From NCBI GenBank assembly GCA_947396885.1, contig OX377203.1:3348001-3412000 (forward strand): a stretch of 64,000 nt of DNA. The letters are read 5' to 3'. Made by a program: the position numbers and the translations under genes. Of this stretch, positions 43,133-53,799 are shown piece by piece. The DNA comes from Heligmosomoides polygyrus polygyrus (taxonomy: Eukaryota > Nematoda > Chromadorea > Rhabditida > Heligmosomidae). How positions within the stretch are numbered: the stretch's first letter is position 1; each line of letters opens with the position of its first letter. Under the pieces are notes generated by a model. The model saw nothing but the letters and a program-made list of their open reading frames with translations. It was not told where the DNA came from and searched no databases.

Positions 43133-46100
43133 CCAGGATACTATCTCAACGGTAGGTCGGAACGGCGCAAGTGTTGTATATGGGCAGAACCGCCTCTCCC
43201 TGGGAAGTAACAAACTGCAGGTATCTCGACCCCAATACAACTCTGCGCGGAGTTAGAGGCGACGGAAGTCGCCGTTGGCGCCCTGTTGATTCACGTGCTC
43301 CGCAGCTGACGGGCGCGCGGGGATGAGGGCTGGTATCGCCACTCAAAGCAGTGCACAGGTGGCGTAGTAGGGAAGTGGTCGGGCTCGTGAGCAAGGGGTC
43401 GGGGGTTTGGATCCCGCGGACTGCGTTTGTTTTGCACTTTTGCAAAATCCATGTTTATCGTATAGGTAATCCACCTAGGGGTATTATAGTGTGTTATAGA
43501 GCATGTTTACATATAACATATGCTTCAAGCTACAGATTAGCTAAAATGCTTACTACTAAAGAACCGAGGCAGTTCTTCACAGCACCCATCTGCGAAGTAA
43601 AAAGTAAATCAATTACAAAATATCTAAAGTTACATAACTACAGCATAACACAAAATAGGTTTACAAATAAGCAAGCATTCACAGGCAAACAAGGATACTA
43701 TATGTGATTTTTAACACCAGTGGTACGCACTAACATAGTGCATAAAGCAATACGAGTGATTGCAATATAAGCAATGAATGAAAGCCAAAGGTTCCTCGCA
43801 GCCAGATTCTTGACACGAGCCAAGATCCCTGGGAAACAGGCATTGGATGGGACTCTCAAAAGGCCCTGGGTGCTCGTTGAGGTAGCCTGCCTTGTACCAA
43901 GCAAACTTTATCAGATTCTTGAAGCTGACATGGCATAGATTTCGGTGTACCAGCGAGACTACCTTAAATCATGCAACTTCCACTTTACTTGATTGTGACT
44001 TGATTTTATCGTAGAAGAATAGATGCATGTAAACTCACCTTTAAAATATGATCCCTTTTTTGTATGTCGAAAGGAAGGTCGTGGACCAGGACGTGCGAAT
44101 GGAACCGCTTGATAAGGGATTTAAAATACCGGAAGAAGCCAACATCGGCTGGCTGGATTAGGCTCGTTGTTCCAGGAGGAATTTTCCTCATGACAAGCCT
44201 TTTCTCCTCTGGTACTAGGGCAGTAATGGCTTCATGGTTGGAAAACCCGGACCAGGAGTCAAAAAGGAGAAGGCACTTCTCTGGCATACGCGGCACGAAA
44301 ACGTTCTCAAAGAATGAGAGCGTAGTGCTAGATGTCATCATGTGGGAGTGCCCGGCGACGACAAAGAGATTCTTTGCCTGGAATATTCCTCTCATTGGAA
44401 AGCGACTGTTGGGCTCCTGTAGTTGCACAAAGAGCGTCTCTCCGAGCGTTCCTGAAGCGAACAGCAACGGCATCACAGTCAAGCTGTGGGTAGTGGCCTT
44501 TGATGACTGCACAATGCGCAGCGTTTCCTTCTCTCCTTTGAACGACAGACATCTCGGAATCTGTAGCACACTCGAAATAGTATAAGGAGGCTAGTAGAGT
44601 TTTTCTCAACCGTCTAACTAACCGTAGTCTCCTTGGTCAAAGCTGTTTGGTCGATATTTACTAGGCAATCCAAAGGATAATTTTCCATCTCGCTTCGAAT
44701 CCCAGCAACAAACGTGTCTGCCGCCTCTTCAACTTTCCCTTGGTCGGCGAAGCTTTTTTTCTGAACAAAGCGGGTGATCCTGCGAGTCGCAAGACCCGCG
44801 TGCTTCTTGAAGCGATTCAGCCACGCTGGAGAAGCACGAAAACTGGTCAGTGGGTCAGCCATGCTTCGGTTGATGGCCAACGCGAACTGCATCAGATCTC
44901 TGTCACGAAGCGACACTCCTGAAATCAGATGGCCTCATAGCCTCCGCCATCACATCATGCTTTCCATATTCAACCGAATTACCGTGACTGATTTTCTCCA
45001 CAACCTTCCTTTCAAGTGCCTCTGCGATTTGTCTCATTTTTTGCCTTCCGCTTCTTTTTACGAGCCCTGTCATTATTCTGGTTAATATGCTCCAGAAAAA
45101 TCATTGTTTTACATTTACGAGCTTAAGGTTCACCTTCCAAATAAATCTGTTTTAGCTTTACCCAGTCGCGCTCATTGCGAAGAAATGCAAATCTATGCTG
45201 TGCACTCTTCCTGCTGCGAGAAGACTTCCTTGATGTGGACCAGTGATATTCAGCTGCCTCCCAAACCTGAACATATGTTCTTCAGTCAGACCTTATTCCT
45301 CAATGGTACCCGCCATATTCTTCAGTTCAGAAACACACCCGCTCCTCTGGAATTTCCTGACCTCCAGAAAAGGTGATCGTTTTTGATCCAGCTGGCTGAT
45401 CCAGGTTCAGGTCGTCCTCCTCTTCAGTTATGTTCCATTCGCCGTCGACCTCGTCTTCGTCGATTTCCAGGTTCTCTTCATCATGGATTTCCTCCAACTG
45501 TTTATCTTCGAACAGCCTCAAAATTCTTGCTATCCTATCTGCTAACTTCTTCTCCTCTCTAGATGGAGGCGCATCCAAAGGCGATCCACACTCCAGAGTT
45601 AGCAAGTGGATAACAACACGAGCACTGGTGGACATGACTTTGACGACGCTGTACAATTTAGGCTGTTCCCAGTTAACGTATCTCCATATGTAGCAGCTCA
45701 TCGTATCCAAAGCGGGTAAACTATAGCGTTCAACATGTGTTGTTACGGCTGTGGAGAGTGAAGAACTGCCTCGGTTCTTTAGTAGTAAGCATTTTAGCTA
45801 ATCTGTAGCTTGAAGCATATGTTATATGTAAACATGCTCTATAACACACTATAATACCCCTAGGTGGATTACCTATACGATAAACATGGATTTTGCAAAA
45901 GTGCAAAGCAAACGCAGTCCACGGGATCCAAACCCCCGACCCCTTGCTCACGAGCCCGACCACTTCCCTACTACGCCACCTGTGCACTGCGTTGAGTGGC
46001 GATACCAGCCCTCATCCCCGCGCGCCCGTCAGCTGCGGAGCACGTGAATCAACAGGGCGCCAACGGCGACTTCCGTCGCCTCTAACTCCGCGCAGAGTTG

Positions 46101-46205
46101 TATTGGGGTCGAGATACCTGCAGTTTGTTACTTCCCAGGGAGAGGCGGTTCTGCCCATATACAACACTTGCGCCGTTCCGACCTACCGTTGAGATAGTAT
46201 CCTGG
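43133..46205 (-). mobile_element. Tc5-like DNA transposon, 3073 bp, apparently complete
   Basis: Terminal inverted repeats of 448 bp (43133-43580 and 45758-46205) are nearly identical and bracket one transposase gene on the minus strand. Long (~450-500 bp) terminal repeats, about 3.1 kb length and TNA target duplications are known features of C. elegans Tc5. The flanks are TCA (43130-43132) and TAA (46206-46208), which both fit C-TNA-G targets but do not match each other. The extra left end at 42323 (flank TAA) does match the right flank. Confidence 0.88.
43711..45710 (-). CDS. Tc5-like transposase, six exons, 552 aa, no stop or shift
   Basis: Predicted exons on the minus strand: 45710-45339, 45266-45134, 45066-44983, 44918-44623, 44560-44039 and 43962-43711. 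The five introns are 62-76 bp with GT..AG ends (for example CTACAG, TTTCAG acceptors; GTGAGT donor). Exon lengths 372, 133, 84, 296, 522 and 252 sum to 1659, so all phases agree. Order of parts: acidic N-terminus (EIDEDEVDGEW); a basic DNA-binding region; the CENP-B-type helix-turn-helix (SPAWLNRFKKHAGLATRRI); and a DDE catalytic domain with NIDQTAL (first Asp), LLLFDSWSGFSN (second) and PPGTTSLIQPADVGFFR (third). It ends with a cysteine-rich tail (CQESGCEEPLAF, HCLYCNHSYC). The start at 45710 is the first Met in frame and is the least certain point. Exon joins are inferred from frame and family order. Confidence 0.82.
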
Positions 46206-46209
46206 TAAG

Positions 46210-46747
46210 ACCAAGCCAATTGCCAACAGCGACGAAGAACGTGGCTGTCCCAAGGCCTGGGGACGACAGACGGACTCGGCTGTCCGCTCGACTGCTTCTG
46301 ACGACTGCACTGATGAAGACTACCTGCCGGAGGGCAGAGGCACCAGCCTTCTGCGTCCCTGGCCCGTTCCAGAACCTTCCGAGGCGCGTGGACGTGCTGG
46401 CTGGTGTGTTGATCCTGTTGGTCAAGCCGTTGACCACGGTGGCGGCATACGGTTGCGCACACGGCGGTGGCTTGTCGTACGCAAGTCACGACAGACATCA
46501 TCAGTGCCAACATAACTGCTTCTTGGAAAAACTCGTGAAAAATAGAACTGAGGAAAGGCAGGAGGGCATTTGGAGGCATTAATAGAGCACAGAACAAAGA
46601 AAAAAGTAGGGTAGGTCACGACTAGAAATACAGTACCTCGCCGACTCTTGCCTCGTCCGCTTGCCGCCGGCAAGACGACGGGAGCAGTGTGACTCATCGC
46701 TCTCGCTGCCCGCCGCTCAACGCTCGCCGTGAAAGTGTGTGGAGCTC
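46210..46747 (+). other. Right flank of the Tc5-like element; doubtful open frame
   Basis: From about 46220 the plus strand is open for roughly 90 codons with an acidic, Ser/Asp/Glu-rich stretch (SDDCTDEDYLPEGRG). The sequence before 42319 is also acidic (GDEDGDIDDDSDGG). These could be two halves of one interrupted exon, but the joined frame contains stops in some phases and no family was recognised. Confidence 0.25.
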
Positions 46748-46751
46748 TTAA

Positions 46752-46857
46752 AGCCCCGTTCATACTTCCGACGCCGGGCGACGTGATGAGATGCATATTG
46801 GTCAACCGCGCGGCTCAATCGACTTGGCCACTATGCACGGAATCGCGCAGCTCGGCG
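46752..46857. mobile_element. Tourist-like MITE family 2, truncated copy
   Basis: AGCCCCGTTCATACTTCCGACGCCG after TTA (46748-46750), with the family's GACTTGGCCACTATGCACG interior. The right terminus is lost near 46857. Confidence 0.6.
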
Positions 46858-47432
46858 AGCAACTATAAATCCCACCTAACAACCTAACAATGGGCACGTC
46901 TAGTGGCTTGGGTCGCCTCAAATGAATAGGCTCCTCCTCACCAGTTCTCAATTATCCTGGCTTAACTGGTATCGAAATCGGTTTATCGACGTCGGCGACA
47001 CGTCATCTGAGTTCAGTCACTCGGTCTCGGCGTAGGTGACACGCGATGTATATGACATGCGTCTCCCCTATCGCGCCAAAATCGCTGGTTAAGCTCGAAG
47101 ACTTAACGGGCTGGCATGGACCGTCGTAGCAGGGCTGTAGTATCCTTTGGTTCCTCCCCCATTCCCTGTGACCTCTTTTTGAGGTACAGATTGACCGTCA
47201 ACAAGCAGTACGATAGCTAACATTGCCTGATGTCTCGCTCCAGAAGTCGGACAGACGAGGTAGTCATTAATTCGCGGAGAAAAGGCATCTCTGGAGCGAG
47301 CGTGAAAGACTACATGACATTCTCTGCGCCATCTCGCTTTGTCACAGTCTCTAAGAACTGTCCCACGCCGGCACGCGAGCGTGCGCAAGAGTTGCCTCGT
47401 CGTCTAGTTCCTCTCAATCACCCGTTCTATTA

Positions 47433-47564
47433 AGGCCCGCTTATACTTCAAAGTCGAGCGACGCGACGCCACGTATGGTGGCCACATTGATCGAGCGACG
47501 CGTCGATCAATTTGGCAGTATACATAGCAACGCGTCGCTGAACGTTGGAAGTATAAACGGAGCC
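47433..47564. mobile_element. Tourist-like MITE family 2, copy 3
   Basis: GGCCCGCTTATACTTCAAAG and GGAAGTATAAACGGAGCC ends with TTA/TAA at 47430-47433 and TTA at 47565-47567. GGTGGCCACATTGATCGAG pairs with GATCAATTTGGC inside. Confidence 0.8.
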
Positions 47565-47950
47565 TTACAGCTCCTATGCCTTTTCTCCTCGGCGTGGCGT
47601 TGTGAGAGCCATCAGCATCGATCGCCTGTGCCGCGTGATCAATACGGGTAGAATTCATAACGTCTCGCGGCCAGGCGTCTGTAGTATAAATCCAACCTGA
47701 CGGCTGATTTGACAACTATACGAGGCACGGTCCCCTGTGGACCGAGAAGCGTAAGAGAATACGCCGGCGATACGTATACATACGAAATTCGCCTCATCGT
47801 CCAGCTTTTCTCAGTGATCCTCACATTCTATGGTATTTCGTTTTCAATCGCTGCCTTAATATTCAAGACTGACACAGGAGACTGTCAAGAAGGCAAAGGA
47901 GTTCCTGTAGGTCGAAAGCGACTTATCCGAAGAGGTACGGTCCAGCCTTA

Positions 47951-48089
47951 GGTCCTGTGCATACTTCCTGCCGCCGCGATGAGTGTTGCAGAGTGCGGCG
48001 ATAGATCGCCCCTCGTCGCTTTGCAAGCGAACGCGACGCCAATCCGTTCAGGACCAACGCGCGCGCGACGTGAAAAAGTATGGCGTGCC
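47951..48089. mobile_element. Tourist-like MITE family 5 (GTGCATACTTCC), copy 2
   Basis: GGTCCTGTGCATACTTCCTG after TTA (47948-47950); the right end is AAAAAGTATGGCGTGCC before TAC. It shares CGCCGCGATGAGT.TTGCAGAG with the complement of 9895-9955. Confidence 0.65.
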
Positions 48090-48344
48090 TACGATGAACT
48101 CGGGTACTGGGTATTCTCTATTTCTTACGATCTAGCACAGTGCCTGTCCAATGATAACAATGATTCTCACGACAGTCTTCTTTTGGATAGCTCGACCTCC
48201 GCTCTTGGAGTAGTTGGCTTAAAACGCTTGCATGAAAAACATTAGCATTCAGCTGCAATAGACAATCATACACTGCAACACCACACTGAGGTTGATGGGG
48301 ATGAGATCCTGTGCCCGACTGTCGTCTCAAAAAGCTTGGTGGCT

Positions 48345-48478
48345 GCCCTAGTTTACTTGCGCCGCCAGGCGGCGCTACACCACGACCACCATGGATATCG
48401 ATTTTTTGCGCCGCCCGGTCGATATCCGTCCCGACCACCGTGCCGCGCCGCGCAAGTATAAACAGGGCTTTGAGATAC
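48345..48478. mobile_element. Tourist-like MITE family 3, copy 3
   Basis: GCCCTAGTTTACTTGCGCCG and CGCGCAAGTATAAACAGGGC ends; the inner ATGGATATCGAT pairs with GGTCGATATCC. Confidence 0.75.
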
Positions 48479-48489
48479 TCAGCAGTAAA

Positions 48490-49185
48490 TACGATTTTGG
48501 CTCGATGTTTATTTTATCACGAACGCATAGCTGAATATGAGAAATCCTTTGCTAGAGTATCGTCCCTTGAGTGTCACGCAAGATGCGGTTCCAGATCCCT
48601 TCTAGCACTGTATTCCGTTTTTTCTTCTGAAACACAAGGACTTAAAAAGGCAAAGGCCTAGCTCAGCGTCCACAAGTGCTGCAAAGCTTCACCGATAGAG
48701 GCATATCAGATTCATGTCGCTGTAGCCGTCCCCCTTCTGGTAGGTAACTGCTGAGCAACCATAGGTCGTCCCGTTGTGCCGCTTCGCTTCTTCGGTGATC
48801 TGAAACGAAGTGGACAGCACTGATTGTGAGTGAGTTCGGGCACTTTGCAAGCTATGGCATACCCTTCTATGCGGCAGGAGCCAGAACAGGTACTCGACGT
48901 TTTCAGGAGTGAAGTATGGTGTGTACAAACGACTTAAAACAAGGATTTAAATCGCAATCGTATTTCCTGATTTGAAGAAAAATTTAGAAGGAAAGAAAAA
49001 AATTAAAATTAAGTAATTAATAAATAATATAAATAAATAATTAATGATTAAAAATTTGAATTTATTCTTACTCTTAATTTAAATTCTAATTTTTTTTGTT
49101 TATTTGAAGTTTCCGATTTTTAATTGAAATCATCACAGCTCTCGGTTAATGGGCTGTGGAGTTGAGCCTTTCGACATTTTTTTTT
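48490..49185. other. No gene recognised; AT-rich patch
   Basis: 48990-49110 is almost entirely A/T with TTAATAAATAATATAAAT-type runs. No supported frame. Confidence 0.4.
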
Positions 49186-49672
49186 CGAAAGTCGAACAAT
49201 CGAATAACACGATTTTTTGCCGTCTTCGAAAGTCGAACAATCGAATAACTCGGTTTTTCGCTGTCTTCGAAAATCGAACAATCGAATAACTCGGTTTTTC
49301 GCTGTCTTCGAAAATCGAACAATCGAATAACTTGATTCTTCACCGTCTTCGAAAGTCGAACAATCGAATAACTCGATTTTTCGCTGTCTTCGAAAATCGA
49401 ACAAGCGAATAACACGATTTTTCGCCGTCTTCGAAAATCGAACAATCGAATAACTCGATTTTTTGCCGTCTTCGAAAATCGATCAATCGACTAGCTCGAT
49501 TTTTCGCCGTCTTCGAAAGTCGAACAATCGAATAACTCGGTTTTTCGCTGTCTTCGAAAATCGAACAAGTGAATAACACGATTTTTCGCCGTCTTCGAAA
49601 ATCGAACAATCGAATAACTCGATTTTTTGCTGTTCTCGAGAACCGAACAATTGAATAATTCGATTTCGAAGG
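49186..49672. repeat. 41-bp tandem repeat array A (about 11-12 copies)
   Basis: The unit TCTTCGAAAATCGAACAATC + GAATAACTCGGTTTTTCGCTG (41 bp) repeats with few changes (CTG/CCG, ACTCG/ACACG, AAA/AAG). Because 41 is not a multiple of 3, an ORF through the array cycles through three peptides and repeats every 41 residues, which explains the open minus-strand frames. Confidence 0.92.
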
Positions 49673-49699
49673 TACGTTACATAGAGAACCGAAAGAGGA

Positions 49700-51600
49700 C
49701 AGAACAAAACAATTTAGGAAGACTACTGAATAATCGTTTACAATCCAATTAGAAGACGGGGATAAAAGATACTTGGTCATTTCTTTCACAAGTAGTGGAC
49801 ATTCCCCAAGGATGAGGTGCCACCAAAAGTAGGGATTTTCCTCACTTCTACGCGTAATTTGCTATCTGCCACGTGTTCTTCATTTGCGAGTCGATGTCAC
49901 TAACGTCTCGCATTATCCTATTACCAGCGTCCGTCGCCGGCTTCGCCTGCTTCGGGTAGGGCGGGACGCCGGGAACGTAGTCTAAACCTAGCTAGGGATG
50001 TTTCCTCGGCCAGCATCCGTCGCCGCACGCTGGACGTGGGGGCCACGCCAGGCTTCGGGTATGGCGTGCCACGCTGGAAACGGCTTCGCCGGTGCCGACG
50101 CTGGACGCGCGGGTCACGCCAGGCTTGCCGGCTTCGTGTATAACATGTTTTCTTCAGCACACATATAAAGCCGTAAGGTTTGTAAGGTAGCTTTTATCCT
50201 ATTACGTTCAAGAGTCAAATCTTTGCTCCTGTTCAGTTTTTTTCCAGCTCTGACAAGAAAAGGATACGGATAAAGGATGGCACTAGTCAGCAAATTTGTG
50301 GAGGGGCCACAGTTTAGTCCGTGGTTTTCCCTCTTCGTGAGAAGGCCCATCAATGTCGATTTACATCAAAAATGGAACAACACAATTCAATGGAACAACA
50401 AGGGGTACGACACAGTAGTGTTGAATAACAAATCCATTTTCGCGCAACACAAAATGCATTATGGGGTGCGTTGGATGGTGACCCCCTCCTCATTCGAGAC
50501 CATTTGCACAACGTTAATAAAAAAAGCGTGCTTCTACGCATAGTCACTGTACGCGGTTTGAAATTCGCACGTGGGTCGGTTTTGAAAAGAATGTCGATTT
50601 TGACGTTCATTCGCGTTTGCCGACGGCGACAATTCGTCCGCAGTTTCAATCCACGTTGAATGAGGAACTGCTCTGGTAAAGCAGAACATTTTCTAATGCA
50701 CTACGACCGCGGCGGACGCGACGCTCGGATACGATCTCGACGAGCTTCCGTATGTTCAGAGGCGCGCCGGCTTAAACACGCAGACTCTAGCATACGATTA
50801 CAATACGCAGTAACTACCGAAACCGACGTAGCAAAAAGACTGCTAGAATGCGCAGGCACATAGACTCGTTGCAATTGGGACGCCGTATTCCCATCCGAGC
50901 ACGCAATTAGAAAGGGCTCTCAACGATGCCCAAACTGCTTGAAATGGCCCACAGAAATAGTTTAAGTTAGCATTTCACTGATACATCCATACATGTATTT
51001 TGTAATACATCACCACCTTTAAAAAATTGTATTTCATCACTTGAAGACGTTTATCAGGCTTTTGTTTATCAAAATCATAGTATATTATCACTTATTATTA
51101 TCACTTGAAACAACCAGTATAGGATCAACTATACGCACAACTATAGTTGTGCTCTCGCAAAATTTTCGAATATTGGAATGGTTTCAAATGCCCCCAATTT
51201 TCCAGTATTCTAATTCAAGCATAATCGAAAAGTGGTTTTATGAAGATTAGGATTCGAATACATGCGAAAAACGCGATTTTTAAATTTCGAGTTCATTATC
51301 CAGATTCGAATGAAAATCATTGGAACACCTGTTCGAATAGGCCCTCCGAACAAAACTATGCGCAACACCAGACATGAAGATGAGGTAGTACCCAAAACCA
51401 GAATATCGCCACCAGAATCGTCTAGACAGCAGTTTCGTGACGCTGCTTAACTCATGAGATTTTGGAGAACTCTCAGGGATTGTAATAACCTAGAAAAATT
51501 GGACTCTTACATTCTAGGTATGTTCAACAGCAACGAACAAAATATCGCATTGCCTCTAGTTAACTGCCACCTCTATTTGAATTCCATCTCTATTCACTAT
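49700..51600. other. No identified gene
   Basis: 49920-50150 is GC-rich with repeated (G)CCGGCTTCG(C/T) strings. 50277-50543 (plus) and its shadows are open but unrecognised. 51240-51450 has scattered TTCGAAT strings leading into array B. Confidence 0.35.
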
Positions 51601-51609
51601 GACGAATCC

Positions 51610-52135
51610 CTCGCCCTCAAGCATTGTTCGATTTCGAACCACATTCGAGCAAAACTTCGCGATTTTCAAATTCGAACCCTCCGAATGAAATCGCAGATTG
51701 ATGATCGCGAAAAAGCATTGTTCGAATATTGTTCGAAATCGAATAATATTCCAACAATGTCAAGAGTCGGCCACCAGTATTCTCAAAAGAAAATCGCAAA
51801 TCGTTCCCGCCAAGTACCGTTGGCGCATAAGTGTAGCAAGTTTGAACATGGGTTTGGAACGGAGGCGATGCATACTCAGGCGGCCTGCTTGATATTGTTC
51901 GAACATTATTCGACTTCAAACAATATCCGAACAAAATTTTTCGCAATATTCGATCACGAGCAATATTCGAACATTGCTTTTTCGCCATCTTCGGTGTCGA
52001 ATAATGTTCGAACAACGTCTTCCTATCTTCGATTTCGAACAATGTTCGAATAACGGTTTTTCACGAAGGACGATTTCGAACAATGTTCAAATAATGGTTT
52101 TCCGCGAAAGTCGATTTCGAACAATGTTTTCCGGA
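51610..52135. repeat. 41-bp repeat array B (degenerate, related to array A)
   Basis: Irregular TTCGAAC and GTTCGAAT units dominate. The last two units, CGATTTCGAACAATGTTCGA + ATAACGGTTTTTCACGAAGGA and its neighbour, are exactly 41 bp each and align with the array A unit (ATAAC..CGGTTTTTC...CGA...TCGAACAAT). Confidence 0.7.
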
Positions 52136-52364
52136 AACTGAGACAATCACAAGCAAACAGCCATATTTTTAGTCAAAAAAGTTGTTAGAAACTGAAACAG
52201 ACAGAAGTGAACAATCATATTACCTACATCGTCAGTCTGGCACTCAAAATAGACATAAAAGCCCTCCCTACCTTTGTATAAAGAACGTCAGAACAGGAAT
52301 CGTTTCCTTCCAGCACTAATGCGCCTTCCAGCAGTAGTGCGGTGTAATTACGTACTCCGCACTA

Positions 52365-52544
52365 CGTTTGTCGCCCCAGTCACTTCAGTCACTCTCGGCG
52401 CCGGCGCGAGGTATGGACAGGCGGGAAGAGCGACAAGAGCGACTGGAGCGACGGCGCCGGCGCTCGAGTATAAACACTTTTCGGCGGCACGCGCTCGGTT
52501 TTAAAAGATATGCATGTTTTGCACGGGCGACGAGTCGCTGGCCC
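52365..52544. mobile_element. Tourist-like MITE family 1, copy 5
   Basis: The right end GACGAGTCGCTGGCCC lies before TAA (52545-52547). The inner GAGCGACAAGAGCGACTGGAGCGAC + GGCGCCGGCGCTCGAGTATAAACA is the inverse of the 12.9 kb copy. The left end is uncertain. Confidence 0.55.
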
Positions 52545-52559
52545 TAAGGCAACTTCCCT

Positions 52560-52940
52560 CAGACGCGACGCGTGACGAGGGGAAAACGGTGCTCTCCGGC
52601 GCCATTATGAGCCGCTCTTCATTTTTCGCGCAGCTTGTGCTGGTTGGACTTTTTCGATAGCCCAAAGCCTGATGCTAAATTGCTAGCAATACGATATTCC
52701 TTTAGCCCTGATTCATGCTTAGAGAGACCGTCTACTCCGAGCAAAGTTTCCCTTTAATTTTGAATTCTGTATAAAATATAAGCATAAGCATCTTAAGATC
52801 ATCACATCTCAACAGGCACTAAACTGGAAAATTTTCATCTTGAATTGGAGTTTTAGACTCTACAACCTTGCATTGAGGTTTTCCCTGTGTCGGGTGAAGT
52901 GGCTTAAAATTCTATTCTCTTACATTGATTATGCTTTTTT
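52560..52940. other. No gene recognised
   Basis: No reading frame or repeat supported. Confidence 0.4.
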
Positions 52941-52949
52941 TAAATATGA

Positions 52950-52983
52950 TCGCACCAGTCGTTCGGCGGCCTAGCGGCCGCCT
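52950..52983. repeat. Strong GC-rich hairpin
   Basis: CCAGTCGT and ACGACTGG form the base, and GGCGGCC and GGCCGCC the upper stem, around CTAGC. It sits about 100 bp upstream of the 108-bp repeat array; role unknown. Confidence 0.75.
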
Positions 52984-53029
52984 ACGACTGGTTGGGGGCT
53001 TCGCCCACAAACCCCGAGAATAGGACGCC

Positions 53030-53742
53030 ATGGCCGGTACGGGTTTCCTATTCTTTCCTAGGCCTTCTGACCATTATGTTAATCGAGATGGATCGGCTGA
53101 TCTTCCTCAACGTGATCCTCAAAAAATCGATAATATCGATCTTGAACGCCATCCTCAAAAAATCGATAATATCGATCGATATCGATTGGTCGACTTCAGA
53201 TTCGTGTTAAGCAACCTCGATTACCCCCAAGGCCGAAGTTTCGTGCCGCTTGAACGCCATCCTCAAAAAATTGATAATATCGATCGATATCGATTGGTCG
53301 ACTTCAGATTCGTGTTAAGCGACCTCGATTACCCCCAAGGCCGAAGTTTCGCGCCACTTGAACGCCATCCTCAAAAAATCGATAATATCGATCAATATCG
53401 ATTGGTCGACTTCAGATTCGTGTTAAGCGACCTCGATTACCCCCAAGGCCGAAGTTTCGCGCCACTTGAACGCCATCCTCAAAAAATCGATAATATCGAT
53501 CAATATCGATTGGTCGACTTCAGATTCGTGTTAAGCGACCTCGATTACCCCCAAGGCCGAAGTTTCGTGCCGCCGACGTGTTCGGCACGTCTGCGGCTTG
53601 CCATGCACGGTTGCCGATGTGTTTGGCACGTCTGGGGCTCGCCATGCACGGTCGCCGACGTGTTCGGCACGTCTGCGGCTCGCCATGCACGGTCGCCGAC
53701 GTGTTCGGCTGCCGCGCCCCAACTCAAGTGTGACGGACGGAC

Positions 53743-53774
<32 letters not shown>

Positions 53775-53794
53775 GCTTGCTGCTTTATATATAG
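53030..53794 (+). CDS. Open frame through a 108-bp tandem repeat (254 codons, doubtful gene)
   Basis: The frame runs through four 36-residue units of the type ERHPQKIDNIDRYRLVDFRF + VLSDLDYPQGRSFAPL, after a shorter partial unit (DPQKIDNIDL). Each unit is 108 bp, a multiple of three. Differences between units (R/Q, N/D, V/A) are few. It then passes through the 41-bp repeats and the (CA)n tract, where the peptide becomes TH repeats, which speaks against a genuine protein over the whole length. No signal peptide or known domain was seen. Alternative: purely satellite DNA whose unit happens to lack stops in this frame. Confidence 0.3.
53100..53572 (+). repeat. 108-bp tandem repeat, about 4.3 copies
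   Basis: Unit core AAAAAATCGATAATATCGAT + C(G/A)ATATCGATTGGTCGACTT. Copies two to four are almost identical. The unit is dense in ATCGAT palindromes. Confidence 0.92.
53575..53711 (+). repeat. Second 41-bp tandem repeat, 3.2 copies
   Basis: GACGTGTTCGGCACGTCTGC + GGCTCGCCATGCACGGTCGCC repeats three times, plus a partial. It is unrelated in sequence to arrays A and B but has the same period. Confidence 0.9.
53739..53774 (+). repeat. (CA)n microsatellite
   Basis: About 17 AC dinucleotides with one interruption (ACGC). Confidence 0.95.
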
Positions 53795-53799
53795 TAAGG

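Noticed and set aside
46082..46597. 171-codon minus-strand open frame
   Set aside because: Its C-terminal part is the antisense of the Tc5-like terminal repeat, and the remainder has no motif.
51454..52053. 199-codon plus-strand open frame
   Set aside because: It lies in the degenerate TTCGAA-rich 41-bp repeat array; the peptide is repetitive because of the array.
49186..53711. CRISPR-like arrays
   Set aside because: The 41-bp and 108-bp units are contiguous tandem repeats without unique spacers, in a eukaryotic context.
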